Positions 35,067-44,900 of a DNA stretch of 64,000 nucleotides are shown one piece after another; positions within the stretch are counted from its first letter, which is position 1; each line of letters opens with the position of its first letter. Origin of the DNA: Streptomyces sp. NBC_00690 (GTDB taxonomy: Bacteria > Actinomycetota > Actinomycetes > Streptomycetales > Streptomycetaceae); the NCBI RefSeq assembly GCF_036226685.1, contig NZ_CP109009.1, positions 930,001 to 994,000 on the forward strand, given 5' to 3'. The notes beneath the pieces are model-generated. The model ran no database searches and was not told where the DNA came from. It was given only the letters and a program-made list of their open reading frames with translations. The position numbers were made by a program, and so were the translations under genes.

Positions 35067-37888
35067 GAGGTCACTCCTTCGATGAGGGTTTCCGCCCGGT
35101 CCTGAGCGGGCCGCTCGGGGACGGCCCCGTCGGCGGCCTGCCGCCGTGCGCGGTTCCCATCGGGTGCGGGTGCGGTGCCGTTGGATTCCCAGAGACGGCG
35201 GTAGCGGCCTTCGGCGGCCAGCAGTTCGTCATGGGTCCCGCTCTCGACGATCCGGCCGTCGTCCAGGACGACGATCCGGTCGGCGCCGGTGACGGTGTGC
35301 AGTCGGTGTGCGATGACCAGGACCGTACGGTCTCGGGTGAGCCGGTCGAGCGCGCGCTGCACCAGGAACTCGGATTCGGGATCGGCGAATGCGGTGGCTT
35401 CGTCCAGAACCAGGACGGGGGTGTCGGCGAGGATGGCACGGGCGATGGTGAGGCGCTGTCGCTCACCGCCCGACAGTTGGGCGCCGGTGCCAAGGACGGT
35501 GCCGTAGCCCTGCGGGAGCCGGGTGATCCGGTCGTGGATCTGTGCGTCACGCGCTGCCGCTTCGACCTGCTCGTCGGAGGCTTCCGGTACGGCGAGGGCG
35601 ATGTTCTCGCGGACGGTTCCGTTCACGAGCTGGACGTCCTGGAGCACGAACCCCACACCCGCGTACAGCTGGTCTGCGGTGAGCGCGCGGATGTCACGTC
35701 CGTCGACGAGGATGGCGCCGGCGTCCACGTCGTGGAAGCGGGCGAGCAGCGCGGCGAGGGTGGACTTGCCTGAGCCGGATGGGCCGACCAACGCCGTCAC
35801 CGTCTGCGGTCGCAGTGTGAGCGAGACGTCCTGGATCACTGGCACACCGGGTCGATATCCGAAGGTCACGCGGTCGAACACGACCGTCCCCGAGGAGCCG
35901 GCCGGCACGTCGCGCAGGTCGGCGGCGGCGTCCTGACGGGTGGCGAGTTCCTTCCCGTCGAGGGTGACGGCGATGGCGCGTGCCGCGAGCATCCCGTCGC
36001 GCAGCCCGCTGAGCCCGTAGCCGATGCCCAGCAGTCGGGCGCCGAAGGTCGTACCGAGGAGCAGGAAGGGCAGCAGGTCGACGGGGTTCATACGGTCGGT
36101 GACGATGAGCAGGGTCCCCGTGGTGGTGATGAGCCAGAGGAAGGTCGTTGACCGGGTGACCATGTCCATGAAGGTCTTCTTGCCGATGAACGGTCGCTGC
36201 CAGTCGTTCAGAAACGTCAGGTAGTCGTCCAGGCGCCGTCTGAATGCCGAGGCCGCCGCACCGCCGAACACCCGGATCACGGGCTGCCCTGCGAGATAGG
36301 CGCCCGCCTCGCCGCCCATGCGCTCGGCCCAACGCTGGGCCTGTGCGATCTTGGGGCCGGACTGGACCATCATGACCGCCATGGTCACGACGTAGATCAG
36401 GATGGGCACGAACAGCACCACGGCCGGCCGCCAGTCCACGGTGAACAGGTAGACGAGGACCGCGACCGGAGCGACGACCGCGGCGACCGCGTCCGGGACG
36501 GCATGGGTGACCAGGTAGTGCAGGGACAGTGTGTCGTCCTGGACCACTTTCTTGGTTCCGGCCGAGCCGCGTGCGGAGAACCAGCCGAGCGGCAGCCGCG
36601 CCAGCTTGCCGAGCAGTCGGGTGCGCAACGCGCGTGCGAATCGGGCGTCCACTGCGTGCAGCCACAGGGTGAGCGCGGCACCGAGGGCGGTACCGATGCC
36701 GAGTAGTACGAGGGCCAGGGTGCCGACCGTTCGCAGCCGGGACTCGTCTGCGCCGTCGAGGAGGAGCCGGGCCAGTTCGGCGAGCAGGAGGAACGGGGCG
36801 AGTTGGAGGAGCGTGACGACGGTCTGGAGTACTCCGGCGAGCAGCAGTGTCCCGCGGATGGGGGCCAGCAGTCGTCCGGCGGCCTGCGATCGCCAGCGCC
36901 CGGGGGTCACGTTCGCTTCGGACTCGCCGAGGAGCACGGACGGGACACCGGTCAGGGGCGAGCCGGACGGTTCGCCGGTCTCCCCCGGTACGGACGGTTC
37001 GGTGGGCCGGGACACTGCGGGCGGTGGTGCCGAGGGTACGGGCGCGGGTAGGGAGGTCGCCGCTTTGCCGGTGATCAGTTCGCCCTCGGTCGGCCCTCGC
37101 GCCGCGGTGATCTCGGGGATCGGAGTGTTCTCGCCCTCCTTGCTGTTCCGGAGCTTGCCCATGGCCCGCCCGTGGATCCAGTACGCCCGGCCGGTCAACT
37201 CCGACTTGGGAAATCCAAACTCCTCGCGCAGCCGTTTGCGGACCGTTTTGAAGGAGGTCTGCTCGGTGGCGATCCAGGCCGACCAGTCGGACCAGTCCCG
37301 TGCCTCGACCGCCGCCGCCAGTCGTGTTCCGTCGCCGCGCGGCACCCGGTGCAGCCGCAGCCGTGGGTGCGTCGCCAGCGGGATCAGGCGGTCGTCCGCG
37401 CTGTGTTCCTCCAGGTACAGCTCGACCGGGACGCCCTGCGGTACGACGCCCAGGATCGAGTTGATCGCCGGGATCGACGCCGCGTCCCCGAACAGCAGAT
37501 ATCCGGAGGGTAGTTCCTCCGCCGGTTCGAACTTCGTGGAACCGAGCGACATCACCGGCACTCGGGCACCTGGTTCCGCCAGCGCTGCCCAGCGCGAACC
37601 GGGCCCCGCGGGTTCGTGCAGGACGAAGTCCAATGCGAACGCGCCGGTTTCCGGTTCGGCCTCGGTGATCGTGTAGGCGCGCTGGTGCTCGGTGTCCGCG
37701 CCGTCCGGGTCCGGTATCCACAGCCGCAGCCATGCGGTCGGTTCGGCCACCGCGTCTTCGAACAGTGTGGGCGAGACAAGGCGGACGCGGACGAAGTGCG
37801 GTGCCAGCCGCACCTTCTCCACGACGGTCGCCTCGTGGTCGCGGGCGCCGAAGCCTCGCAGCACCGCGCCCTGAAATCCTCGTGACAC
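35063..37888 (-). CDS. irtA: siderophore-interacting domain/ABC transporter fusion, IrtA-like
   Basis: A 941-aa fusion. Residues about 10-265 are a siderophore-interacting FAD domain ([39 protein letters not shown]-like [30 protein letters not shown]) that reduces ferric iron from the siderophore. A Pro-rich linker (270-330) leads to six membrane helices (about 345-640) and an ATPase with Walker [17 protein letters not shown] and signature [16 protein letters not shown]. This is the domain order of mycobacterial IrtA. GTG 37888 overlaps the TAG of the TetR gene by one base; irtB follows with a 4-bp overlap. Confidence 0.92.
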   Translation of the reverse strand: MSRGFQGAVLRGFGARDHEATVVEKVRLAPHFVRVRLVSPTLFEDAVAEPTAWLRLWIPDPDGADTEHQRAYTITEAEPETGAFALDFVLHEPAGPGSRWAALAEPGARVPVMSLGSTKFEPAEELPSGYLLFGDAASIPAINSILGVVPQGVPVELYLEEHSADDRLIPLATHPRLRLHRVPRGDGTRLAAAVEARDWSDWSAWIATEQTSFKTVRKRLREEFGFPKSELTGRAYWIHGRAMGKLRNSKEGENTPIPEITAARGPTEGELITGKAATSLPAPVPSAPPPAVSRPTEPSVPGETGEPSGSPLTGVPSVLLGESEANVTPGRWRSQAAGRLLAPIRGTLLLAGVLQTVVTLLQLAPFLLLAELARLLLDGADESRLRTVGTLALVLLGIGTALGAALTLWLHAVDARFARALRTRLLGKLARLPLGWFSARGSAGTKKVVQDDTLSLHYLVTHAVPDAVAAVVAPVAVLVYLFTVDWRPAVVLFVPILIYVVTMAVMMVQSGPKIAQAQRWAERMGGEAGAYLAGQPVIRVFGGAAASAFRRRLDDYLTFLNDWQRPFIGKKTFMDMVTRSTTFLWLITTTGTLLIVTDRMNPVDLLPFLLLGTTFGARLLGIGYGLSGLRDGMLAARAIAVTLDGKELATRQDAAADLRDVPAGSSGTVVFDRVTFGYRPGVPVIQDVSLTLRPQTVTALVGPSGSGKSTLAALLARFHDVDAGAILVDGRDIRALTADQLYAGVGFVLQDVQLVNGTVRENIALAVPEASDEQVEAAARDAQIHDRITRLPQGYGTVLGTGAQLSGGERQRLTIARAILADTPVLVLDEATAFADPESEFLVQRALDRLTRDRTVLVIAHRLHTVTGADRIVVLDDGRIVESGTHDELLAAEGRYRRLWESNGTAPAPDGNRARRQAADGAVPERPAQDRAETLIEGVTS

Positions 37889-38613
37889 TAGATGCTCCCA
37901 TCGGGCGACGGCGAGGGCCGGACGTCTAGTGCGGCCATGACCTCCCTCAGGGGGCGCCCTGGTGGCGCCGCGTCGGTCAGGCCGCGGATGAAGGCCGTGA
38001 CGACCAGGCGGAAGTAGTCCGCGAGGGAGACGTCAGGCAGGTTCTCGTGCGCTTTCGCGAGGACTCCGTCGGAGGCCAGCAGAACGCGTGAATCGGCGAG
38101 TTGCCGTTCCATCCGGCGGTCGCCGTGTCCGCCTGCCAGATAGGCGGTCTGGCGCTCTTGGGCCGCGGCCTGCGCGATCGCGAACCCGGCCACCGAGGAG
38201 CAGACGACCACCGCGACGTCCTCGGTGTGGCCGCGTTCGACCAGGGCCGTGATCTCCCCGGCGAGCACTGCGGCACCCGCCGCACCACGCGGGAACAGCT
38301 CCTGGAGATAGCGGGCCATGCCCGGCCGATCGAGGACGAACTCCCGCAGGGTGATGGCGAAGCGCAGCAGATGTGCGCCGGTGTCCTCGAGCGGGTTCGG
38401 GATGCGCAGTTCGGTGAGCATGCTTTCACCGACCAGCCGGTCCAGGCCCGCTTTGCCGTCTACGTACCGGTAGAGCGCGGCGGACGCGACACCGAGGCGC
38501 GAGGCGACTTTCTGGAGGGTCAGGTCGGCAAGTCCGATCTCCCGTCCGACCGCTTCTATATCGGCGAGCGAAATGCGTGGCGGACGCCCCTCGTCACCTT
38601 TTCTGCCGACCAT
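37888..38613 (-). CDS. TetR-family regulator of the IrtAB operon
   Basis: A 241-aa TetR regulator beginning [35 protein letters not shown] then [10 protein letters not shown] is the helix-turn-helix, weaker than usual but recognisable; a C-terminal TetR_C-like domain follows. It is the first gene of the tetR-irtA-irtB operon and overlaps irtA, so it most likely autoregulates import. Start 38613 is chosen over a longer frame to 38643 because family proteins start near GRKG. A 22-bp inverted repeat lies 50 bp upstream. Confidence 0.88.
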   Translation of the reverse strand: MVGRKGDEGRPPRISLADIEAVGREIGLADLTLQKVASRLGVASAALYRYVDGKAGLDRLVGESMLTELRIPNPLEDTGAHLLRFAITLREFVLDRPGMARYLQELFPRGAAGAAVLAGEITALVERGHTEDVAVVVCSSVAGFAIAQAAAQERQTAYLAGGHGDRRMERQLADSRVLLASDGVLAKAHENLPDVSLADYFRLVVTAFIRGLTDAAPPGRPLREVMAALDVRPSPSPDGSI

Positions 38614-38662
38614 GCCGTCACATCTCCACGCCGAAGCGCACACCCCACGAACTTAGGGTGTG

Positions 38663-38684
38663 CTTAGTTAAGGCGTTAACTTAG
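38663..38684. promoter_or_regulatory. candidate operator upstream of tetR-irtAB
   Basis: Inverted repeat CTTAGTTAA-GGCG-TTAACTTAG, 9-bp arms with one mismatch. It could bind the TetR protein; its TTAG/TTAA content also recalls the DmdR iron box (TTAGGTTAG type) of Streptomyces, though the spacing differs. Confidence 0.6.
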
Positions 38685-39083
38685 TCCGGAAAGACTGCTG
38701 GGACAACCTTGCGGCGGCCGACGGGTCTCGCTTCGTGCGAGAACGTTCACTGCTGCGACTGAGCGGAGACCACGGCCGTCATGGGTTCTGTTGGGTCGCG
38801 AGGCGAACCTCCACTTCCACGATGCAACGCCATGCCTGACCGGCTTCGCGGACTTGAAGGATGCCTTTGGAGCCCATCGAAGGCAGCACAAGCAAGGAAC
38901 TTCACACTCCTGTCAGCAAGTGGATGTGAGCCACGAGTGATCGATTCACACGATGACCTGACGAATCATCAGTAGGGGGTAACTTCCCGTAAATCTCTTA
39001 TCTGTCTCAGACATGATGCGCTGTCCTGTTCCCTGCCAGATCGCCCCGTTCATCTCGTGCACCCAACAGGGGAAGGCAGGAAA
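38685..39083. other. intergenic region without identifiable gene
   Basis: About 400 bp between the tetR-irtAB operator and the protease gene. Frames are short; nothing recognisable. The AT-rich part 38930-39000 probably holds the protease promoter. Confidence 0.4.
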
Positions 39084-39647
39084 ATGGGCAGGTTCAGGTA
39101 CGGAACCACAACGTCGACCATCGCGCTGGCCGCCTTGGTATCGCTCGCGGCCTCGGGAGCCACGGCTCACGCGGAAGCGGGCCAGGACACCATCACCATG
39201 CTGAAACAGGAGAAGTCCCAGTGGTGCTGGGTCGCCTCCGGGCTGACCATTGCCAAGTTCCAGGGCTTCGGCTCCACCCAGACGGACTTCTGCAGCCGGG
39301 CTCAGCCCTACTACGGCTGCAACAACCAGCCCGCCACCCTTGACGACATGGCCAGGGGCTGGAGCAGCCTCGGCATGGCCCACACCGGCTCGGGCCTGAG
39401 CAGTGCGGCCACCTTCAACCAGGTGTACACCGACGTCAAGGCGGCCCGACCGATCGGTGCCCGCATCGGGTGGACGTCCGGAGGCGGCCATATGAACGTG
39501 GTCTACGGCTTCGACACGTCGAACAACACGATCGCCGTGGCCGATCCATGGCCGGACACAACCACGTACACATGGTGGAACTACAACGACTACGTGAGCA
39601 ACAGCTCGTCCAAGTGGACCCACTCCCGCATCGGTATCTCCCGCTAA
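39084..39647 (+). CDS. secreted papain-like cysteine protease
   Basis: A 187-aa exported protein. The signal peptide runs from MGRFRYGTT through IALAALVSLAASGATAHA, cut near residue 31. The catalytic Cys lies in KSQWCWVAS and the His in GGGHMNVVYGFD, the layout of papain-like/C39-type peptidases (BtrH/AvrRpt2-like); NTIAVADPWPDTTTY follows with the likely third residue. Two or three further Cys (FCSR, YYGCN) may form a disulphide. GGAAGGCAGG precedes the ATG. The next gene, 10 bp downstream, encodes a membrane-anchored partner. Substrate unknown. Confidence 0.85.
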   Translation: MGRFRYGTTTSTIALAALVSLAASGATAHAEAGQDTITMLKQEKSQWCWVASGLTIAKFQGFGSTQTDFCSRAQPYYGCNNQPATLDDMARGWSSLGMAHTGSGLSSAATFNQVYTDVKAARPIGARIGWTSGGGHMNVVYGFDTSNNTIAVADPWPDTTTYTWWNYNDYVSNSSSKWTHSRIGISR

Positions 39648-39657
39648 GGCAGGCGAC

Positions 39658-40542
39658 ATGCGCGACACCAGCGGTACCAAAACGTCCAACAAGCGGGCGG
39701 CTGCTCGCTTCTCCCGTCTGTCCATCCTCATCGCAGTGAGCGCGTCCGCGCTGCTGGCTCTCGTGGGTCCGACGCACGCGGCCCCGGCGAAGGACCCTCT
39801 CCCGGCCGACATCCCGGGCTATCAGGCCGCCCTCAACGCGGTGAAGTCAGCCGACGTCCGCAACGCCGTCTGCCGCTTCCTGCGCACTCCAGTACCCACC
39901 GGCGACACCGGCACGCCGGTACAGACGATCCCCGAGACGGCCGAGCCCTGTCAGGGACTCCCGGTCTTCACTATCAAGGACCCGGTGGCGCGGAACGAGA
40001 TCACCCCCGGGTTCGTCGCAGGCACCGCCAAACCACTGCCAGCCGAGGCGATCAAGCTAACGCAACTGGTCTCCTCGCTGAGTGCCACCGTCAACGGCCG
40101 CAACGCTACCGTCATGCTCGCCCCCGACCAGAGCGGCGGCGGCTGGCACCTTGCGGCCGTGCGCGACGGCGACAGCGACGCCGCGTACGCCAGCAAGGCC
40201 ACCGTGGGCACGCTGGTCTTCACCGAACCGCAGATCCGCGGCTGGTACCAGCTCAAACTCTTCACCGTCGAGCCACTCAACGACCAGGCCCGGGAGGGAC
40301 TGGGCGGCCGAGCGTCGGTGTCGCTCGGCGACTACCAGAAACTGGTCAAGGCCCGCTACGCCGACAAGTTGCCCGGCTCGGAGTACGACGCCACCGGCTA
40401 CTCCAGCGGCTACAGCCTCCAACGCACGAAGGACGACGCCTCGTCCTCCGCCCTGCTCCTCGCCAGTGGTTCCGGCACGGCACTCGTCCTCGTGGGCGGA
40501 GCCGCCGTGCTCTACCGACGCCGGCGCGCAAGCACCCGCTGA
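39658..40542 (+). CDS. membrane-anchored extracellular protein, protease partner
   Basis: A 294-aa protein with an N-terminal signal (RLSILIAVSASALLALVGPT, cut after HAAPA) and a C-terminal anchor (SSALLLASGSGTALVLVGGA AVLYRRRR). The exterior domain of about 215 aa (IPGYQAALNAVKSADVRNAV onward) is not a family I know. No LPXTG sorting motif is present, so it should be a type I membrane protein. Ten base pairs separate it from the protease gene; similar pairs occur in Streptomyces, and it may be a substrate, chaperone or inhibitor of the protease. That role is inferred. Confidence 0.75.
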   Translation: MRDTSGTKTSNKRAAARFSRLSILIAVSASALLALVGPTHAAPAKDPLPADIPGYQAALNAVKSADVRNAVCRFLRTPVPTGDTGTPVQTIPETAEPCQGLPVFTIKDPVARNEITPGFVAGTAKPLPAEAIKLTQLVSSLSATVNGRNATVMLAPDQSGGGWHLAAVRDGDSDAAYASKATVGTLVFTEPQIRGWYQLKLFTVEPLNDQAREGLGGRASVSLGDYQKLVKARYADKLPGSEYDATGYSSGYSLQRTKDDASSSALLLASGSGTALVLVGGAAVLYRRRRASTR

Positions 40543-40565
40543 ACCCGACCCCGTACGTCCCCCTC

Positions 40566-40596
40566 GCTCCGTCCCGACAGCCAGTCGGGGCGGAGC
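40566..40596 (+). terminator. terminator of the protease operon
   Basis: Stem GCTCCG-T-CCCGAC / GTCGGG-G-CGGAGC with a 5-nt loop, 23 bp past the stop; one G-T pair. Confidence 0.7.
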
Positions 40597-40788
40597 ACAT
40601 CACGGCCGTCATCCGTCCTTGCCCCCTGCGAACGACCGGAGGCTCGCGGGCTGGCCAACTCCTCCGGGCAGGTCAGGAATGCTGCCCGGCATGGGCTGTT
40701 CGTCACCGCAACCAGAGCAGCCGCGCCGCTGGGACCGGCTATCGCCGTCCGGCAGGCGGGACTCGGGCGCCGTGCCAGTCTGGGAGCC

Positions 40789-41274
40789 ATGGATGCGCGG
40801 ATTCGTGAGTACAGGCCCTTCGACGAAGAGCCGGTCGTCGAGTTGTCCCTGCGGGCGTGGGCCCCGGTCTTCGACTCGATGCGGAGTGTTCTGGGCGATC
40901 AGCTCTTCCTCCGTCTCCACGGTGACTGGCGCACGTACCAGGAGCGAGCGGTGCGGCAGGTGCTCTCCGATGGCGCGATGAAGGTCTGGGTGGCAGCAAC
41001 GGAAGCTCGGGTCGTCGGTTTCGCTGCGGCGACGGTAGCCGACCCCACTGGTCTCCTCGGTGAGATCTCGATGCTGGCCGTGGACCCCAACAGCCAGGGA
41101 AGCGGCGTCGGGGGTCGACTCACCGAACACGCCACGACATGGCTACGTGACGCCGGCATGCAGGTCGCCATGATCGACACGGGAGGCGACGCAGGCCATG
41201 CCCCGGCGCGCCAGGTCTATGAGCAGGCGGACTACACGCTCATGCCGATCGCCCGGTACTTCAAAGCCCTGTGA
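40789..41274 (+). CDS. GNAT-family N-acetyltransferase
   Basis: A 161-aa acetyl-CoA-dependent acetyltransferase. IREYRPFDEEPVVELSLRAW is the N-terminal strand and helix; EISMLAVDPNSQGSGVGGRL is motif A with the pyrophosphate-binding Q-x-x-G-x-G; ARQVYEQADYTLMPIARYFK is motif B. Small molecule or protein substrate unknown. Monocistronic. Confidence 0.88.
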   Translation: MDARIREYRPFDEEPVVELSLRAWAPVFDSMRSVLGDQLFLRLHGDWRTYQERAVRQVLSDGAMKVWVAATEARVVGFAAATVADPTGLLGEISMLAVDPNSQGSGVGGRLTEHATTWLRDAGMQVAMIDTGGDAGHAPARQVYEQADYTLMPIARYFKAL

Positions 41275-41337
41275 GTTCTGCCCGTGCAATGGTGGGCACC
41301 AGGTGTGGGTACGGCTGCGGGATGGCTCCGGGTATGG

Positions 41338-41559
41338 CTAGGGCGGGGACTCGGCCCAGGTCTCCGGCCCTCCCCCGCGCCACTCCACCAGCGCCGGGTC
41401 GGTGAGGTCGATGTCCTCCGCGTCCTGCATCCCGGCCGCCGCGAGGAAGACCGCGATATCGGACACCCGGTAGGCCGTGCCCAGAATCTGCCCGTCGTAG
41501 CGCACCCGCCGCCACCCGCGCTCATCCGGCGGGTACACCACCAGCCGAGGCTTTGCCAT
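41338..41559 (-). CDS. conserved small hypothetical protein
   Basis: A 73-aa protein, MAKPRLVVYPPDERGWRRVR then YDGQILGTAYRVSDIAVFLA. No signal or membrane segment. GGGG 3 nt upstream of ATG 41559 supports this start; a frame extending to 41721 is not convincing. Similar small proteins appear in many Streptomyces genomes, but I know no function. It is convergent with the GNAT gene. Confidence 0.65.
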   Translation of the reverse strand: MAKPRLVVYPPDERGWRRVRYDGQILGTAYRVSDIAVFLAAAGMQDAEDIDLTDPALVEWRGGGPETWAESPP

Positions 41560-41730
41560 GACCCCAGCTTCGCCCCGAGCACGCTGACACGCACCGCGAG
41601 CGCCGGCTCCCGCACCCGTACATCGCCGGGCAGCCGGGCGTCGAACTGCGCGCAGCCCCCGCGGCGCGAGGCCGATACGGACCTTGGCTTTGGATGACTC
41701 CTGCCGGGCTTCGGACACCACAGCCCGGCT

Positions 41731-42435
41731 TCACCCCGCCCCGGAGCCGGGGCGCAGCCCGATCTCCGCGAGCAGTAGCCGAAGCTGCTGCTCGGCCAGG
41801 GGAGCAGTGTCGTTCCCGAGCCAGTGGAGATGGCCGAACGCCTCGAAGACGACGAGCCCGTGCAGACGGGTCCAAACTCCGAGCACGGCCGCTGCGGCGG
41901 CGGGCGGCAGGTCGGGATGGAGTTCGGCGGCGTAGCGCGCCAGAGCGGGATCGGGCGCGACCTCGTCGGGCAGGCGCAGTCTGCCCTGCTGCCAGGCTTC
42001 GACGAACAGCGGCGCGAACGCCCCGCCGACGCGCCGGGTCGCCACACTGGTCGGGCCGTCCGGCGGGGCGGCGTAGCCGGGCACGGGGGTGCCGTAGACG
42101 AGACCGAACTCCTGCGGGTGCTTGACGGCCCATCGGCGGTAGGCCACCAGGGCGGCGAACAGCCGGTCGGCCACGTCTGCGGCGGGGTCGGTGTCCCGGG
42201 CCCGTTCGACCGCATCGGCGAGCCGGTCGAAGGCGTCGGTGATCAGCGCGGTCAGCAGTGCGTCACGGCTGTCGAAGTAGCGGTACAGCCCGGCGGGGCT
42301 CATGCCCAGGTCGGTCGCGACCGCCCGGAGGGAGAGCTGGGTTGCCCCGACCTCGCGCAACTGGCGCAGGGAGACGGCCTTGATCTCGTCCAGCGTCTCG
42401 GCGCGGAGCCGGTCGCGGCGGGTGGGTGCGGGCAT
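41731..42435 (-). CDS. TetR-family transcriptional regulator
   Basis: A 234-aa TetR regulator. LRQLREVGATQLSLRAVATD LGMSPAGLYRYFDSRDALL is the helix-turn-helix. The C-terminal TetR_C_13-like domain includes YRRWAVKHPQEFGLVYGTPV and LHGLVVFEAFGHLHWL, common in actinobacterial members. It is divergent from a DUF4386 membrane protein gene across 101 bp, which it probably regulates. Confidence 0.92.
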   Translation of the reverse strand: MPAPTRRDRLRAETLDEIKAVSLRQLREVGATQLSLRAVATDLGMSPAGLYRYFDSRDALLTALITDAFDRLADAVERARDTDPAADVADRLFAALVAYRRWAVKHPQEFGLVYGTPVPGYAAPPDGPTSVATRRVGGAFAPLFVEAWQQGRLRLPDEVAPDPALARYAAELHPDLPPAAAAAVLGVWTRLHGLVVFEAFGHLHWLGNDTAPLAEQQLRLLLAEIGLRPGSGAG

Positions 42436-42491
42436 GGGAGCACTCTACCAAAGTGCGATCGGTGTTTACATCGCGAACGGCGTGCTCTACT

Positions 42492-42519
42492 TTTGCGAAC
42501 ACCCGTCGCTTTGTGAACA
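42492..42519. promoter_or_regulatory. direct repeats between TetR and DUF4386 genes
   Basis: TTTGCGAACA (42492-42501) and TTTGTGAACA (42510-42519) are near-identical copies 18 bp apart, just before the DUF4386 ribosome binding site. They may be half-sites for the TetR protein. Confidence 0.4.
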
Positions 42520-42536
42520 ACCATCGCAAGGAGCCC

Positions 42537-43274
42537 ATGGCCATGTCCGTCACCCATCCCCGGGAACGTCTCTCCGACGTCCCGTCCCGCGACCCAGGCC
42601 CCCGGCGTGCCGCCGCCGCCCTGCTGGTCGTCGAGGGTCTGCTGATCTTCGTCCCCATGGTCGTCCTGGGAAACGCAATCGGCTGGCCGGCCAGCCTCGA
42701 TGACCCGGCCGCCACCGCTCTGCCGCGGCTGCTCGACGAGGAGAGTGCCGTCCGCGCCGGATATGCGGTCTATCTGGCCTACTCGGTGCTGTTCCTGCCC
42801 GTCGCGGTGTGGACCACCCGAGTTCTGACCGGCGGCACGGACAGCCCGCTCAGCCGGGTGGCCATCGGGTTCGCCGTCGCCTCGACCCTCGCCCGCACGA
42901 TCGGGATCTCACGCTGGCTGCTGGCGATGCCCGGTCTCGCGGAGGCTCACGGCGATGCGTCCAGCCCGGCGGTCCGCGAGGCGGTGGCCGTTCAGTACCA
43001 GGTGCTCAATGACTTTGGCGGCGGGATCGGAGAGGTACTCGGCGTCTCGCTGTTCGCCGTCGGCTGGCTCGTGTGCACCATGCTCGCGGCCCGGCGCGCC
43101 GACACCGCACCCCGCTGGCTGCTGATCGCCGGATTCCTCGCCGCGGCCGGTCTCGCACTGCCGCTCGCCGAGATCGCCGGCGTCGATGTGGGCGCCGCCA
43201 CCTCGATCGGCACCTCCCTCCTGCACCTGTGGTTCCTGGCTGCTGCCATCACCCTCTTCCGCCGCCCCCGCTGA
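42537..43274 (+). CDS. DUF4386-like membrane protein
   Basis: A 245-aa integral membrane protein with about six helices (AAALLVVEGLLIFVPMVVLG, AGYAVYLAYSVLFLPVAVWT, VAIGFAVASTLARTIG, GEVLGVSLFAVGWLVCTM, LLIAGFLAAAGLALPLA, SIGTSLLHLWFLAAAITLF). The layout fits DUF4386. AAGGAG lies 3 nt before ATG 42537 and 9 nt before ATG 42543, so either may start translation. Divergent TetR gene suggests ligand-controlled expression. Confidence 0.8.
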   Translation: MAMSVTHPRERLSDVPSRDPGPRRAAAALLVVEGLLIFVPMVVLGNAIGWPASLDDPAATALPRLLDEESAVRAGYAVYLAYSVLFLPVAVWTTRVLTGGTDSPLSRVAIGFAVASTLARTIGISRWLLAMPGLAEAHGDASSPAVREAVAVQYQVLNDFGGGIGEVLGVSLFAVGWLVCTMLAARRADTAPRWLLIAGFLAAAGLALPLAEIAGVDVGAATSIGTSLLHLWFLAAAITLFRRPR

Positions 43275-43292
43275 CCTTTCACCCCCATGGAG

Positions 43293-43328
43293 CACGGTGT
43301 GTACCGGACCGGTCCGGTACACACCGTG
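43293..43328. repeat. 36-bp perfect palindrome
   Basis: Left arm CACGGTGTGTACCGGACC, right arm its exact reverse complement, no spacer. It lies 18 bp past the DUF4386 stop, so a terminator hairpin is the simplest reading; a zero-spacer palindrome of this length can also be a protein-binding site. Confidence 0.8.
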
Positions 43329-43518
43329 TGACCATCTCGATGTCTTCGTCCCGCCGCGGCTACTGCTACTGCTACGACGGATCGCGGACCACATCCGACA
43401 GCCCGCCCGGAGCGCAACCGGACCTCTACCGGTCGGTTCCCACGCAGGTGCCGGAGCCCCGGATTCACCGCCCACTCACCTGACCGGCGCGCATACACGA
43501 ACAAGAAGGTAGGACAAC

Positions 43519-44475
43519 ATGTCCACTCCCCTGCATGTGGTTCTCGGCGCCGGCGGCGGCATCGGGTCGGCAGTCGTCCATGAACTGGCCCGCCGCGGCG
43601 TCCGGACCCGCGCAGTCCAGCGCAGTCCGGCCCTCGACCTACCCCCCGGTGTCACCACCCTCGCCGTCGACATCTCCACGACCGAAGGGGCCCGCGCCGC
43701 CTGTGCCGACGCGACCGTCGTCTACCACTGTGTCCAGCCGCCCTACCACCGCTGGACACAGGAGTTCCCCCCGCTCACCGACGCCGTCATCGACGGTGCC
43801 GCGGCGGCCGACGCGAAACTCGTGTTCGCCGACAACCTCTATCTCTACGGACCGATCGACGGTCCGGTTTCCGAGCGAACACCCCAGCGGCCGACCAGTC
43901 GCAAGGGAGCCGTACGCAAGGCGATGGCGGACCGGCTGCTCCAAGCCCACAACACCGGCCGTCTGAATGTGACGATTGGTCAGGCCAGTGACTACTACGG
44001 CCCCGGCGGTACGAGAAGCGTCATCGGCGCCGCGGTGCTGCCTGCCGTACTGGGCGGCAGGACGGTGAACTGGCCCGGACGGCTCGACGTTCCCCATGCC
44101 CTGCACTACCTGCCGGACATCGCGACCGGGCTGGTCACGCTCGGTGAACGGGGCGAAGCCGATGGGCAGACCTTCATCCTGCCCGCCGCCCCGGCGTCCA
44201 CCCCACGGCAGTTCATCGAACAGTTCGCCGCAGCGGCCGACAGCAGCGCCCGCATGCGCGGAACCGCAAAGCCGCTCATGCGCCTCGTCGGTCTGGCCAA
44301 CCCCGAGGCCCGTGAACTGCTCGACATCTGGTACCAGTTCAGCCACTCCTGGACCGTCGACGACACGCTCTACCGTCGCACCTTCGGCCACACCGAGACC
44401 ACCGCTCCCGATGTGGCCGCGACCGCAACCGTCGCCTGGCATCGCACACACATGGCCGGACCAGGCGTTGGGTGA
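43519..44475 (+). CDS. NAD-dependent epimerase/dehydratase-family protein
   Basis: A 318-aa extended SDR. LHVVLGAGGGIGSAVVHELA is the Rossmann motif; NLYLYGPIDGPVSERTPQRP, then a Lys-containing KGAVRKAMAD helix, then ASDYYGPGG. The usual YxxxK is not in standard form, so the protein may be a non-classical reductase or NAD(P)-binding regulator. It is transcribed alone, 244 bp after the preceding gene. Confidence 0.83.
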   Translation: MSTPLHVVLGAGGGIGSAVVHELARRGVRTRAVQRSPALDLPPGVTTLAVDISTTEGARAACADATVVYHCVQPPYHRWTQEFPPLTDAVIDGAAAADAKLVFADNLYLYGPIDGPVSERTPQRPTSRKGAVRKAMADRLLQAHNTGRLNVTIGQASDYYGPGGTRSVIGAAVLPAVLGGRTVNWPGRLDVPHALHYLPDIATGLVTLGERGEADGQTFILPAAPASTPRQFIEQFAAAADSSARMRGTAKPLMRLVGLANPEARELLDIWYQFSHSWTVDDTLYRRTFGHTETTAPDVAATATVAWHRTHMAGPGVG

Positions 44476-44900
44476 GCCCGCACCGGGCGCAGGGGCGGAG
44501 GCCGGAGGTGCCACAGCGGCCGTCCCGACGGCCGCACTGGTGCTCTCCCCTGCCCACTGAGCGAGCGGTCGGCCGGGAAACAAGCGGCGCGGGATTCGGC
44601 TGGTGTTCACGGGGCGACCTTTTTGCCACTACCCATCTCACCTGCGCGAATGCCAGACGAAAGAGGGTTTCGGCGATACCGGATGCCCAGGGAAGCGATT
44701 CAACTCCGGCCGCCGGGGGAATGGGTAAGGGAGCCATGAGGCTGGTGTGGCGGGTGATTCCCCCTTCCAGCCGGGGCCGTCCGGCCTCGGAAGCCGAGCG
44801 CAGCGAGTCGATCGCGCGGTGTAGTGGCGGTCGGCTCTCGTGGGAGCAAGGACCTCACGGCAAAGCGGCGCGTCACCTCAGTGAGGAGAGTGGCAGCGAC
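44476..44900. other. intergenic region without identifiable gene
   Basis: About 425 bp ahead of the luciferase-like gene. In-frame sequence extends upstream of that gene but lacks protein character. The GAGGAGA near 44885 serves the next gene. Confidence 0.4.

Noticed and set aside
35694-37901. Minus-strand frame of 735 codons overlapping irtA
   Set aside because: Same strand but different frame from irtA; Arg-rich and without domains, while the irtA frame shows clear SIP and ABC motifs.
44476-44900. In-frame upstream extension of the luciferase-like protein (143 codons)
   Set aside because: The extension is Arg/Pro/Ser-rich and precedes the universal family N-terminus; the ATG at 44901 with its own ribosome binding site is preferred.
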